A DNA stretch of 64,000 nt from the NCBI GenBank assembly GCA_002083365.1, contig LVWS01000008.1, positions 60,829 to 124,828 of the forward strand, written 5' to 3'. Shown here one piece after another: positions 14,709 through 25,000 of the stretch. The position numbers were made by a program, and so were the translations under genes. Numbering within the stretch: the first letter of the stretch is position 1; every line of letters begins with the position of its first letter. The notes beneath the pieces were generated by a model. The model was not told the origin of the DNA. It saw nothing but the letters and a program-made list of their open reading frames with translations, and did no database searches. Source of the DNA: Nitrospira sp. SG-bin1. Its GTDB lineage: Bacteria > Nitrospirota > Nitrospiria > Nitrospirales > Nitrospiraceae.

Positions 14709-16205
14709 CTATTCCAGCCCCTGTTCCGCCAATTCGATCGCCTGCATCATGGCCTTGGATTTATTGCACGTCTCTTCATACTCATGTTCCGGATTCGAGT
14801 CGGCGACGATGCCCGCCCCGGCTTGGATGAAGGCCCGCCGGCGCGAGACGACGACCGTGCGGATATTGATGCACATGTCCATATTTCCCGAGAAACTGAT
14901 GTAACCGACGGCACCGGCGTAAGGTCCGCGTCTGGTCGGCTCAAGTTCCTCGATGATCTCCATCGCTCTGATCTTCGGCGCGCCGGACACCGTGCCGGCC
15001 GGAAAGCAGGCCTGCAACACATCGTACACCGTCTTGTCCGGGCACAGTTTACCCGTGACATTCGAGACCATGTGCATGACGTGCGAGTACCGTTCCACAT
15101 TCATCAACGACTCGACGTGGACCGATCCCCTCTCGGCGACCCGACCGACGTCATTGCGTCCCAGATCCACCAGCATAATGTGCTCGGCCCGTTCCTTGGC
15201 GTCGGCGAGAAGACGCCGCTCCAATTCCGCGTCCTCATCAATCGTCGCGCCTCGCCGTCTGGTCCCCGCGATCGGACGGACCGAGACGAGTCCGTCCTCG
15301 CACCGCACGAGAATTTCAGGAGACGAGCCGACCAGTTCAACCCCCGCTATCCGGAGATAATACATATAGGGCGACGGATTCACGAGACGCAGCGCGCGAT
15401 AGAGTTGAAACGGAGGGGCCTGCAGGCTCGTTTCCCACCGTTGTGATAGGACACACTGAAAGATATCGCCGGCTTTGATGTAGTCTTGGGCACGGGACAC
15501 GATCTTCTCAAAGTCCGCCTTGCTCATATTGGCCGTGAAACGAATCGGCGATCGTCGGCGCCTCGGCTGACCGCGCCGAAGCGGTCGGCGGATGCGGGCG
15601 ATCATCGCTTCGATCCGGTCCGTCGCGTCCCGATAGGCGGAACGGATATCTTGTTCCGACCGAGACTTCACATGAGCGTTGGCGACGACCTTGATCTTCT
15701 GCGAGACGTTGTCGAAGATGAGCAGTGTTTCAGTCAAAAGAAACGCGAAGTCCGGAATATCGAGGTGCTCTTTCCGTCGAAACGGAAGATCCTCAAATGT
15801 CCGCACCATGTCGTACCCGAGGTACCCGACGGCTCCACCGACGAAACGAGGCAGATCCGGCACCGTGACGGGGCGATACATCTCCAGGATCTCCCGTAAA
15901 CGGTCCAGCGGCGCGCCTCGACTGGGGATCCGGCGGCGATGGGGCCCTTCCTTCACGCAAAGATCGCCGCCATCCTCATAGAGGACAATGGGAGAGCCGC
16001 TCCCGAGAAAGGAGTATCTCGCCCACTTTTCTCCCCCTTGAATGCTCTCTAACAGATAGGCGGAAGGCCCATGATTGATTTTGGCGAAGGCCGAGACGGG
16101 CGTATCATGGTCCGCCAAGATTTCGCGGAAGAGAGGAATGAGATTGCCCTGTTTCGTGTAGGAGCGAAATTCATCCAACGTCAGTGAATAAGTCGCAGCC
16201 CGCAT
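14709..16205 (-). CDS. trpE: Anthranilate synthase component I
   Basis: A 498-aa chorismate-using enzyme making anthranilate with TrpG. The N-terminal domain holds LLES at 51-54 followed after ten residues by Ser65, the LLESx10S motif associated with tryptophan feedback inhibition. The C-terminal catalytic domain shows AGDIFQCVLSQR, PIAGTRRRG, DLGRNDVGRV and CFPAGTVSGAPKIRAMEII. These features favour TrpE over PabB. It begins 10 bp after the LysM lipoprotein gene, so transcription probably comes from that gene's promoter. No leader peptide rich in Trp codons was seen. Confidence 0.95.
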   Translation of the reverse strand: MRAATYSLTLDEFRSYTKQGNLIPLFREILADHDTPVSAFAKINHGPSAYLLESIQGGEKWARYSFLGSGSPIVLYEDGGDLCVKEGPHRRRIPSRGAPLDRLREILEMYRPVTVPDLPRFVGGAVGYLGYDMVRTFEDLPFRRKEHLDIPDFAFLLTETLLIFDNVSQKIKVVANAHVKSRSEQDIRSAYRDATDRIEAMIARIRRPLRRGQPRRRRSPIRFTANMSKADFEKIVSRAQDYIKAGDIFQCVLSQRWETSLQAPPFQLYRALRLVNPSPYMYYLRIAGVELVGSSPEILVRCEDGLVSVRPIAGTRRRGATIDEDAELERRLLADAKERAEHIMLVDLGRNDVGRVAERGSVHVESLMNVERYSHVMHMVSNVTGKLCPDKTVYDVLQACFPAGTVSGAPKIRAMEIIEELEPTRRGPYAGAVGYISFSGNMDMCINIRTVVVSRRRAFIQAGAGIVADSNPEHEYEETCNKSKAMMQAIELAEQGLE

Positions 16206-16215
16206 GGTGTTCCGT

Positions 16216-16860
16216 TTATTCTGCTCCTACCAACAGCTTCTGCCCGATCTCCACGATGTCATCCGGCAACCTATTCAACTTCTTCAACTTATCGACCTCG
16301 ATTCCATACCGTCGGCCGATGCTATAGAGTGTTTCCCCCGCTTTGACCACATGCACCATTCCCGGTGTGACCTTCATCGGAGGAGCCGGATCATTCACAG
16401 CCATCAGACCTTTGTCAGACTGATGGCCTCCGTTGCGACCGCTGGAAAGGGCTTTCGGAGGTTCGGCTTTTTTCGGTTTGGGAGGAAAGGCCTGGCCCTT
16501 TCGCTGCATATCTTCCAAGGCCTTCCGTTCGAGCACCGTCGCTTCCCTGATGGCTTCCGCCTCTTCCTGGAGACGTGACATCTGCTCCCGTGCCATTTGC
16601 ACCTGGGCGGACAATTCGCGATTCCTCGCCTCAAATTCAGCCAGCTCGGCTTTGGTGTGCCTGACTTCACTGTCCAGCTCAGCCGTCCGCTTCTCTTCCT
16701 GTGTCAGGAGGCGCTGGAAATTCAAGCTTCGCGCTTTTTCCGCGTTGTATTTTTCCTCCAACACAACACAGCCGCTCATCAGCCACCCGCCACAGAGCAG
16801 TATTCCTAATGAAACGATCTTCCGGGCTCGCTCACAGACCTGCCGCTCTCCCGTCCGCAT
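16216..16860 (-). CDS. LysM-domain lipoprotein with coiled coil
   Basis: A 214-aa lipoprotein. The ATG at 16860 is preceded by AGGAGG at ideal spacing, so I reject the 39-codon upstream extension. The signal sequence ends in the lipobox LMSGC, with Cys31 lipidated. A coiled coil of about 90 residues (Glu/Arg/Leu-rich, about 37-130) follows, then a Pro/Lys linker, and a C-terminal LysM domain (HVVKAGETLYSIGRRYGIEV to IGQKLLV). It probably binds peptidoglycan from a membrane anchor. It is the first gene of the transcript that continues into trpE 10 bp later, an unusual partnership with no evident functional link. Confidence 0.85.
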   Translation of the reverse strand: MRTGERQVCERARKIVSLGILLCGGWLMSGCVVLEEKYNAEKARSLNFQRLLTQEEKRTAELDSEVRHTKAELAEFEARNRELSAQVQMAREQMSRLQEEAEAIREATVLERKALEDMQRKGQAFPPKPKKAEPPKALSSGRNGGHQSDKGLMAVNDPAPPMKVTPGMVHVVKAGETLYSIGRRYGIEVDKLKKLNRLPDDIVEIGQKLLVGAE

Positions 16861-16914
16861 ATGTCCTCCTTTGCCCAGGCGCTTGCCGACTTCAAACCTA
16901 CCGAAGAGACGCTT

Positions 16915-16943
16915 AGAATAGTGGCCACTGATGCGAAAGTCAA
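16915..16943 (-). promoter_or_regulatory. Sigma-70 promoter of the LysM-trp operon
   Basis: On the minus strand TTGACT (16943-16938), a 17-bp spacer and TATTCT (16920-16915) give a near-consensus promoter about 55 bases before the LysM start codon. The short leader carries the AGGAGG ribosome site and leaves little room for a classical trp attenuator. Confidence 0.7.
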
Positions 16944-17037
16944 AGCGGAGCAGGCCGGTCGGATTTGACCGTTCCATAGCCCTATGCTACGGTCAGCACG
17001 GCTCAAACCTCTCTCCGTTTCCATGCCAAACACCGTC

Positions 17038-17049
17038 GTGTCATGACAC
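17038..17049. promoter_or_regulatory. 12-bp perfect palindrome upstream of ligA
   Basis: GTGTCATGACAC is a perfect palindrome 42 bp before the ligA start, in the divergent gap between the LysM-trp operon and ligA. It has the size of a dimeric repressor half-site pair. No regulator is known for it. Confidence 0.3.
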
Positions 17050-17091
17050 CGAAAAGATGATCACGCACGCTTCACGTCGTTGAGAGCAGCC

Positions 17092-19161
17092 ATGCAACAG
17101 AAATCACTCTATAGCGATTCTCCCTCCTCTTCGAGGGCGACGGACGCCGAGCAAGAGCGACTCGTGCAACTCAAGAAGCAGATCAGGCACCACGACTATC
17201 TCTACTATGTCAAGGACCGCCCTGAAATTTCAGATGGGGAGTATGATCGGTTGTTTCGTGAGTTAGCCGATTTGGAGCGGGCATACCCGGAGCTGGTCAC
17301 CCCCGATTCCCCGACCCAGCGTGTCGGGGCCGCGCCTTTGGAAGAGCTCGGCAAAGTCCCGCACGAACGGCCCATGTTGAGCCTTGACTCCTTGGTGGCG
17401 CCCGAGGAGGTCCTGGCCTTCGACCAGCGGATGAAACGGGAGTTGGGCACGGATCGAATCGAGTACACGGTCGAGCCGAAATTCGACGGTCTGTCGGTGG
17501 AACTCGTGTATGACCACGGGATGTTTGTTCGTGGTGCAACCCGGGGAGACGGGCACATCGGGGAGGATGTCACGGTCAATCTCCGCACCATTCGATCGTT
17601 ACCCCTGCAGTTGCAGGCCGGCACCTATCCGGTTCGCCTGGTCGTACGGGGCGAAGTGTACATGCGCCTGTCGGACTTTCATGCGCTCAACCGCCGAATA
17701 ACGGAACGAGGGGACGATGCCTTTGCCAACCCGCGCAACGCCGCCGCCGGCTCGCTTCGCCAACTCGATTCACAGATAACTGCCTCCCGCCCCCTTGTGG
17801 TGACTTGCTATGAAGTGATGGCGATGACCGGTACTCCTCCACTGACTCACTGGGACGAACTGGAGACGCTGGCTCAATGGGGACTTCCGGTCTCCACCCT
17901 CCGTCGACGATGCGAAACGATCGACCAGGTCTTGACGTTTCATCGCGAAACGGAGGAGCAGCGCGACCATCTCCCTTATGAGATCGATGGCGTCGTCGTG
18001 AAAGTCGATCGCCGAGACTGGCAGGAACAAGTCGGAATGAAATCGCGGAGCCCTCGTTGGGCCATTGCGTTCAAGTTCCCTCCCCGGAGGGAAATCACAC
18101 AGATACAGGACATCACCGTATCCGTAGGACGAACCGGAACCCTGACACCTCTGGCTCTATTGAAGCCGGTGGAAGTGGGAGGGGTCACCATCAGTCGAGC
18201 CACCCTACACAATGCCGATGAGGTGGCAAGGAAGGACATCCGTATTGGGGACACGGTTCGGGTCGAGCGCGCGGGAGATGTCATTCCGGCGATCGCCGAG
18301 CGCATTCCCGTCACCGACGAAGTCCGGTCTGATCCGTTCCAAATGCCCCAGCATTGCCCGATATGCGGTTCCGCCGTAGCGAGAGAAGGCGCCTATTATT
18401 ACTGCACCGGACAGGCGGCCTGCCCGGCCCAATTGAAAGGTGCCATTGAGCATTTCGCGTCCAAGGCCGCACTGAACATCGAAGGCCTCGGCAAGAAGAC
18501 GGTCGCACAATTAATCGATCAGGGACTCGTCAAGGACCTTTCCGATCTGTATCGCCTTGATCGGGAGCAGCTCTTGACACTCGACGGGTTTGCGGAGCGA
18601 TCCTCCTCCCTTCTCCTTGACGCCATCGCTCGAAGCAAAACGGTGTCTCTGGACCGATTTTTAATGGGCCTAGGCATCCGCCAGGTTGGTCAACACATCG
18701 CAAAAGTGCTCGCGAGGGAGTTCGGTTCTCTCGACGCCATCATGTCGGCCGATCGTGATCGGCTTGAGACAATTCGTGAGATCGGTCCCGAAATCTCTAA
18801 GAGTTTGGTTTCCTATTTCCGGGAAAGCTCCAACCGACAGGTCATCGATCGGCTGCGCCAACTCGGGTGTTCGATCATTGCCACACCTCCACCCCAGAAC
18901 CGGGCTGCATCTCAGTTTTCCGGAAAGACCTTCGTGTTCACCGGCGGATTGGAAAGAGTGACGAGAGAAGAAGCCAAGGCATTGGTTGAGCGATTGGGCG
19001 CCTCCGTGTCATCCGCGGTCAGCAAGAAGACCAGCTATGTGGTCGTCGGGACGGATCCTGGCTCCAAACTCCATCAGGCTCAAGCCTTGGGGGTGACGGT
19101 TCTTCATGAAAAGGACTTCCTGGACTTGATCGGGCAACAGGCGGAGAGCTCTTCACACTGA
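17092..19161 (+). CDS. ligA: NAD+-dependent DNA ligase LigA
   Basis: A 689-aa ligase sealing nicks in replication and repair. Domains in order: Ia (with HDYLYYVKDRPEISD), adenylation domain with the KxDG lysine Lys130 in EPKFDGLSVEL, OB fold, a four-cysteine zinc finger (CPICG then CTGQAACPAQ), helix-hairpin-helix repeats (GLGIRQVGQHIA, IREIGPEI), and a C-terminal BRCT domain (FSGKTFVFTGGLERVTREEA). Length is typical. A TTG at 17080 is in frame, but the ATG at 17092 is preferred. The 3' end overlaps the convergent CorC-like gene by 9 bp. Confidence 0.97.
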   Translation: MQQKSLYSDSPSSSRATDAEQERLVQLKKQIRHHDYLYYVKDRPEISDGEYDRLFRELADLERAYPELVTPDSPTQRVGAAPLEELGKVPHERPMLSLDSLVAPEEVLAFDQRMKRELGTDRIEYTVEPKFDGLSVELVYDHGMFVRGATRGDGHIGEDVTVNLRTIRSLPLQLQAGTYPVRLVVRGEVYMRLSDFHALNRRITERGDDAFANPRNAAAGSLRQLDSQITASRPLVVTCYEVMAMTGTPPLTHWDELETLAQWGLPVSTLRRRCETIDQVLTFHRETEEQRDHLPYEIDGVVVKVDRRDWQEQVGMKSRSPRWAIAFKFPPRREITQIQDITVSVGRTGTLTPLALLKPVEVGGVTISRATLHNADEVARKDIRIGDTVRVERAGDVIPAIAERIPVTDEVRSDPFQMPQHCPICGSAVAREGAYYYCTGQAACPAQLKGAIEHFASKAALNIEGLGKKTVAQLIDQGLVKDLSDLYRLDREQLLTLDGFAERSSSLLLDAIARSKTVSLDRFLMGLGIRQVGQHIAKVLAREFGSLDAIMSADRDRLETIREIGPEISKSLVSYFRESSNRQVIDRLRQLGCSIIATPPPQNRAASQFSGKTFVFTGGLERVTREEAKALVERLGASVSSAVSKKTSYVVVGTDPGSKLHQAQALGVTVLHEKDFLDLIGQQAESSSH

Positions 19162-20418
19162 AGCTTCGACAGGAACCGGCACTTTCTCGTCCTTGAAGAT
19201 TTGCACGCTCCGTATCGAGCGAGGATCCGCCTCATGGACCACCAATCGGCAGTTCTCGATACGGAGTTCCTCTCCGGCCTGAGGGATGTGCCCTAGATTT
19301 TCCTGGATCAACCCTCCGATCGTCAGGGCTTCATCTCCGAGCTCGACCTTCAGGAAATCATTCACTCTTCGGACTTCCGTACGTCCATGGACCAGGATCT
19401 GGTTCTTACCGAGACGTTTGATGAGCTCTTCGGTGATATCCGTTTCATCGACGATCTCGCCCACCACTTCCTCGAGAAGGTCTTCCAGCGTCACCAATCC
19501 CATCACGCCGCCGAATTCGTTGACGACGACCCCCATATGCCGTTTGTCCTGCTGGAACTGCTTCATCAAATCGTCCGCCGTTTTGCCAGCCGGGACGAAG
19601 AGCGGGGGATGGGCGATGTCCCGGAGGCGTAAATCGGTCTTTCCTTTGGCCAATTCAGTTAGGGCCTTTGTCTTGTAAAGAATCCCCGTGATGTTGTCGA
19701 GCGTGCCGTCGTACAGCGGAATTCGGGAGTATTTTGAGTTATAGAGCATCTCTTGTGCGTCTTTGAGCCGAAGATTTCCGTCGAGAGAGAACACATAGAT
19801 ACGCGGCGTCATCGCATCTTCCGCGGTAATATCCTTCAGTTGAAACACGTTCTTGATCATTTTGACTTCTTCCGATTCCAATTCGCCGGCCTTTCCTCCT
19901 TGGTCGAGCATGATTTTCAGTTCTTCCTCTGTCACCAAGGGATGCGTCAGGCCTTTTCCCCCCGTCAAACTGTAGATCAGGGGGACAATCAGGAAAAGAA
20001 TCGGTTGCAACATCATCTGAACCCAGGAGATAGGGTACGCCAAGTTCAGTGTAACGGGCACAGAAAACTTAGCCGCCAACGTCTTTGGGATCACGTCGAC
20101 GGACACCAACAGAACGAAGGTCAAGATCCCCACCATGACCGCGATGGCCTCTTCGAAAATGCTCTTCTCCCCGTAGGCATTCAACGTGATAAAGGTGGCG
20201 AACATCGGGATGGCCGTACCGACCAGACGATCTCCCACAAGAATGGTCGAAAAGAGCCGCTGAGGGTCGCTTCTGAGTTGAAGGGCTTTTTCAGCTCGTT
20301 TGCTTCCGTTCTGCGCCAAGGCTTTCAGTCGTGTTTCGTTGACCGAGAAGAAGCCGATCTCGGCTGTAGAAATAACGGCGGATAACCCTATCAACCCTAA
20401 AAGGATGAGGATGTCCAT
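19153..20418 (-). CDS. CNNM/CBS-domain membrane protein (CorC/HlyC family)
   Basis: A 421-aa inner-membrane protein. The N-terminal CNNM (DUF21) domain has about four hydrophobic segments (1-20, 60-80, 90-115, 125-155) and the ISTAEIGFFSVNETRLK motif. A tandem CBS pair follows (about 200-325: MTPRIYVFSLDG, then VNEFGGVMGLVTLEDLLEEVVGEI). A C-terminal CorC_HlyC domain completes it (about 340-410). Relatives are linked to magnesium or cobalt efflux and other ion homeostasis; the old name hemolysin is probably misleading. Its substrate cannot be read from sequence. Confidence 0.88.
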   Translation of the reverse strand: MDILILLGLIGLSAVISTAEIGFFSVNETRLKALAQNGSKRAEKALQLRSDPQRLFSTILVGDRLVGTAIPMFATFITLNAYGEKSIFEEAIAVMVGILTFVLLVSVDVIPKTLAAKFSVPVTLNLAYPISWVQMMLQPILFLIVPLIYSLTGGKGLTHPLVTEEELKIMLDQGGKAGELESEEVKMIKNVFQLKDITAEDAMTPRIYVFSLDGNLRLKDAQEMLYNSKYSRIPLYDGTLDNITGILYKTKALTELAKGKTDLRLRDIAHPPLFVPAGKTADDLMKQFQQDKRHMGVVVNEFGGVMGLVTLEDLLEEVVGEIVDETDITEELIKRLGKNQILVHGRTEVRRVNDFLKVELGDEALTIGGLIQENLGHIPQAGEELRIENCRLVVHEADPRSIRSVQIFKDEKVPVPVEASV

Positions 20419-20659
20419 CGCAGTCGTATATTAGGGACGTTGGACCAGTATGGCTAGCCTGATGAGAAGCCGGGTGTCCCCCAGAGAATACCTCTTGGTC
20501 CACCCTTCAGAGGATCGTAAGACTAGAATAACCGAACCGCTTAGAATAGACTTCACAACTGATACTTCTATCACAGGGATCAACGACAGGCAAGTAATTC
20601 AAAAAATGTTACTTAAAAATCAAATGGTTCCAAACCGACTCGATACCTTTTCCCATAGG

Positions 20660-21337
20660 TTAGCCATCGTCCCGCACGACAAACGATTGCAGACTCAACG
20701 TACGATCGAGACGGACTGCGGCCAATTGCGCCTCCGATTCGCTTAAGAATCGACCGACTTGGACTCTGTAACGACGCCCTTCCGGAAGATCGACCTGAAT
20801 GATACGCCCATCGGCAAAATCTCGCTGAACTTGTGTAAGCAGCGCCCTGGCATTCTGAAGATCCGCGAAGGCGCCGACTTGAACCCGCAACACGCCGATC
20901 CCTTCAGGTCGAGAATCATAACCGACCACCCGGATTTCGACTTGGTCGGTTCCGTTGCCGACCATTCCCAAGGCTTGAGCACCGGCCAAGGAAAGGTCCA
21001 CAATTCGACCTTTCGCGAACGGTCCTCGATCATTAATCCTGACCGTAATACGCCGACCGGAGGTCAACGAATGAACAACTGCGACGGACCCAAGCGGCAG
21101 CGTCCGATGAGCCGCCGTCAGTTTGTACATGTCGTACCGCTCCCCATTAGCCGTCTGGTTTCCATGGAAACCAGGGCCATACCAGGAAGCCGTCCCCCGT
21201 TCTACAAATCCAACTGGATACCCAGCGAAGCGGTCGACCGGACGGGGCGCCGTGGTGCAACTTTGGTAGAGAAAGGCACCCAATCCGATCACGAGTATGG
21301 GCAGAGGAATAAGCTGGGTGAGCGGCACCGGCCGCAT
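20660..21337 (-). CDS. rlpA: RlpA-like septal lytic transglycosylase/SPOR protein
   Basis: A 225-aa envelope protein. The N-terminal hydrophobic stretch ends in YQSC with Cys27, a weak lipobox, so lipidation is likely but not certain. A double-psi beta-barrel (about 45-130; GTASWYGPGFHGNQTANGE, then VRINDRGPFAKGRIVDLS) contains the conserved Asp used by RlpA to cleave denuded glycan strands. The C-terminal SPOR domain (about 148-222) would bind denuded septal peptidoglycan. It lies 3 bp after the ACT-domain gene. Confidence 0.9.
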   Translation of the reverse strand: MRPVPLTQLIPLPILVIGLGAFLYQSCTTAPRPVDRFAGYPVGFVERGTASWYGPGFHGNQTANGERYDMYKLTAAHRTLPLGSVAVVHSLTSGRRITVRINDRGPFAKGRIVDLSLAGAQALGMVGNGTDQVEIRVVGYDSRPEGIGVLRVQVGAFADLQNARALLTQVQRDFADGRIIQVDLPEGRRYRVQVGRFLSESEAQLAAVRLDRTLSLQSFVVRDDG

Positions 21338-21340
21338 CGA

Positions 21341-21751
21341 TCAAAACTCGTCGAGGGACTGATTGCGTAGAATGGTCAAGGCCTTTTCGGTATTGGAAAC
21401 GGTCAGGACGACGATGGCCCGCTTCCCTTCCCGCGAAGGGGTACAATAGCCGCACTTGATGTTGATCCGGCTCTTCATCAAGGTATCTGCCACTTTCCTT
21501 AACGCACCAGGCTTGTTTTCAAGGCTCAATAGGAGCGCGGTTTCTTCACCGAACTTAATCTTCGCCGCCTTCAGAGCCGCCCGAGCTCTTTCCAGATCCG
21601 CAACGAGCAGACGCAGTTTGCCCATTCCCATCACTTCCGGAGCGAAAAACGCCTTGATATTGACACCGGCTTCACCGAGCACCTCCGTCACTCTCGCAAT
21701 GGCGCCAGGCTTACTCTGTCCGCTGATGACAAGCTGCGTCGTAGTCGGCAT
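21341..21751 (-). CDS. Tandem ACT-domain protein
   Basis: A 136-aa protein made of two ACT domains: residues about 5-65 (LVISGQSKPGAIARVTEVLGEAGVNI) and about 70-130 (LSLENKPGALRKVADTLMKSRINI). ACT domains bind amino acids or similar ligands and regulate partner proteins. No catalytic domain is present, so it is a stand-alone sensor. AAGGAG stands 8 bases before the ATG. It precedes rlpA with a 3-bp gap and follows nrdJ after 250 bp. The ligand is unknown. Confidence 0.85.
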   Translation of the reverse strand: MPTTTQLVISGQSKPGAIARVTEVLGEAGVNIKAFFAPEVMGMGKLRLLVADLERARAALKAAKIKFGEETALLLSLENKPGALRKVADTLMKSRINIKCGYCTPSREGKRAIVVLTVSNTEKALTILRNQSLDEF

Positions 21752-22001
21752 ATCGGCACTCCTTGTGGCTCTCCGGCGTCACAACTTTTTTCGCCTCCCT
21801 GAGCGGGCTGCTCGCAACGGCGACCAAGCTCCGTAATGGTGAAATTTCTGGCCAGAAGACACCGGCCTCACGCACAGCGTGCGAGCCCGTAATCGTAACA
21901 AGGCAGAGCAGAGCTCAGCGCCCGAGCGAATCCGACGAACCCGTCGCCTTCGGCACCGCACACACAACGATGGCCGCATGCCCTTCATCCTCGTATCTCT
22001 C

Positions 22002-25000
22002 CTATGAGCATCCACTCGTGGCGCCGCACGTCACACATTTCAGACAGGTACCGTTCCTGACCATAGTGAACTGTTTACACTCAGGACAAGGATCTCCCTC
22101 ATAGCCCTTCACCTTGGCGTCTTTCGCACTTTGGACTTCCGTCAGGGTAAGGGTTTCCCGCATGATCTCCACTTGTCGGGCGACACTGTGCCCGTTTCCG
22201 TGTCCGTTTCCTTTTCCACCGTTCCGACGGATGGGAAGATGTTCCGTCAGGACGGAAGATTTGGCCAGCGCGTCGAGATCTGCTTCCTCCTCGAAGCATT
22301 CAGGATCCATATCGTCCCGTTTCATCGAATCCATGCGCAGATCTTCTTCTTTTACTTGCGCCAGGTCATACCGGTCAAGATACGTGACGGCTAATTCGCG
22401 GAAGATGTAATCGATGATCGAGGTCGACATCTTGATGCGATCGTTCAATTTTACCGGGCCGTTCGGCTCGAACCGGGTAAAGACGAACGCCTCGACAAAT
22501 TCCTCCAGCGGCACACCGTGTTGGAGCCCGAGCGAAATGGCGATCGCAAAACAATTCATCAGGCTTCTGAACGCCGCGCCCTCCTTGTGCATGTCCAAAA
22601 AGATTTCCCCGACGGTTCCATCATCATACTCGCCGGTGCGTAGATAAAGCTTATGTCCGCCGACAATCGCCTTTTGGGTGTACCCATTGCGCCTGCTCGG
22701 TAACGGACGCCGCTTGGCGAGATAGCGAAACATCACCCGTTCGGTAACTTTCTCCGCCATCTCCATGACATTGGTCGCAGCTTCAACAGCCTTGCCGCTG
22801 TCGGTCGAAGCACTCAACGGTTGACTCAATTTGGACCCGTCGCGATACAGAGCCACCGCTTTGACCATGCTTTTCCATGCGAGCAAATAGGCCGCCTTGA
22901 CGTCTTCGACCGTGGCATCGGCCGGCATGTTAATGGTTTTGCTGATCGCGCCGCTGATAAACGGCTGGGCGGCGGCCATCATGCGGATATGCGCATTGAC
23001 GGCAATGGAGCGTTGCCCGATCCGGCCGCATCGATTGGCACAATCGAACACGGCGAGGTGTTCCGCCTTCAAATGCGGCGCGCCTTCCACCGTCATGGTC
23101 CCGCAACAGAAGTCGTTTGCAGCAGCGATCTCTTCTTGTGTAAAGCCGAGCGCCCTCAGCATATTGAAGTTCGCTTCGGTCAGTTGGGCCTCGGTCAGAC
23201 CGAGCTTTTCGATGCAGAAGGACTCTCCAAACGTGAACTTATTGAACACGAACTGAATTTCGAACGCTTGTCCCAAACTGTTCTCCAAGCGGCCCAATGC
23301 CGCGTCGTCGAATCCCTTTTGACGCAGCGTGTCGTGATTGATGAACGGCGCACCCTTGAGCGTCTGGGCCCCGACGCAGTAACGAACGACATCCTGCACT
23401 TGCTGGTCCGTATAGCCGAGGTTGCCCAAGGCGATCGGCAAGCTTTGATTGATGATCTTGAAGTACCCTCCACCGGCCAGCTTCTTGAACTTCACCAAGG
23501 CAAAGTCCGGTTCGATACCGGTGGTATCACAATCCATGACCAACCCGATCGTACCGGTCGGAGCGATCACCGTGACTTGCGCATTGCGATACCCATAGGC
23601 CGTTCCCAGTTCAAGCGCATGATCCCACGCTCGTCTAGCGGCGAGAAGGAGATCCGGAGGACAATATTCTGGTCGGATTCCCACCGGAGCAATCGTCAGG
23701 CCTTCATATTCCGAATGCGGAACTTGGTATGCAGCCCGCCGGTGATTGCGGATCACCCGCAGCATGTGTTCTCGGTTTTTTTCGTAACCCGGAAAAGGCT
23801 GCAACTCAGCCGCCATTTCGGCCGAGGCGCTGTAGGCTTCGCCGGTCATGATGGACGTGATGGCGCCGCAGATCGCCAGGGCCTTGGGCGAATCGTACGG
23901 AATCCCCTGGCGCATGAGGATGGTGCCGAGATTCGCATACCCCAACCCAAGCGTCCGGAAGTGATAACTTTTTTCGGCGATGGCTCGGCTGGGAAACGAA
24001 GCCATCAGTACGCTGATCTCCAACGCGATCGTCCACAGCCGAACGGCATGGCGGAAACTCTCCATCTCGAATTGTCCATCGGCGGTGTAGAACTTCGTAA
24101 GGTTGAGAGAGGCCAAGTTACAGGCCGTATCGTCCAAGAACATGTATTCGGAACAGGGGTTGGACGCATTGATGCGGCCATCTTCGGGACAGGTATGCCA
24201 CTCGTTGATCGTGGTATCGTACTGAGTTCCGGGATCGGCGCAAATCCACGCCGCCCAGGCGATGCGGTTCCACAGCTCTCTCGCCTTGATGGTCTTACAG
24301 ACCTTGCCGTTCGTTCGGCGTTTGAGTTCCCAGTTGCCGTCGGCTTCGAGCGCAGCGAAAAACTCGTTGGGAATCCTGACGCTGTTGTTTGAGTTTTGGC
24401 CGGAGACGGTTTGATAGGCCCTCCCATCCCAATTCGTATCGTACTCGTGAAACACGAAATGCGTGAACCCTTGCTGTGCATAGGAGAACATTCGCTGAAT
24501 GTAGGCCTCGGGCACCATATCGCGACGGGCCGATGTCAGGGCCTCGCGCAAGACCGGATTGGTCTTCTGGTCGAGATCCAGCCTGAGCGCCCCTTCGCCA
24601 TCGACTGTATGGCAGGCTTTCAGCACGGCGTTGAGGCGCTGCGCACAAATCCTTGACCCCGTCACCATTGCCGCGACTTTCTGCTCTTCGATGACTTTCC
24701 AATCGATGAATTCTTCGATATCCGGATGATCAAGGTCCAAACAGACCATCTTGGCGGCACGGCGCGTCGTGCCGCCGGACTTGATCGCACCGGCGGCTCG
24801 ATCCCCGATCTTGAGGAACGACATAAGTCCCGATGACTTCCCGCCGCCGGAAAGTCCCTCGCCATCCCCGCGCAGCTTCGAAAAATTCGTCCCGGTCCCG
24901 GAACCGTACTTGAATAACCGGGCCTCTCGGACCCACAGATCCATGATCCCGTTTTCGTTCACGAGGTCATCCTCGATGGATTGGATGAAACAGGCGTGAG

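Noticed and set aside
21779..21985. Minus-strand Arg/Cys-rich open frame between nrdJ and the ACT gene
   Set aside because: Highly arginine-rich translation typical of a chance frame in G+C-rich DNA; no motif and no independent ribosome site evidence.
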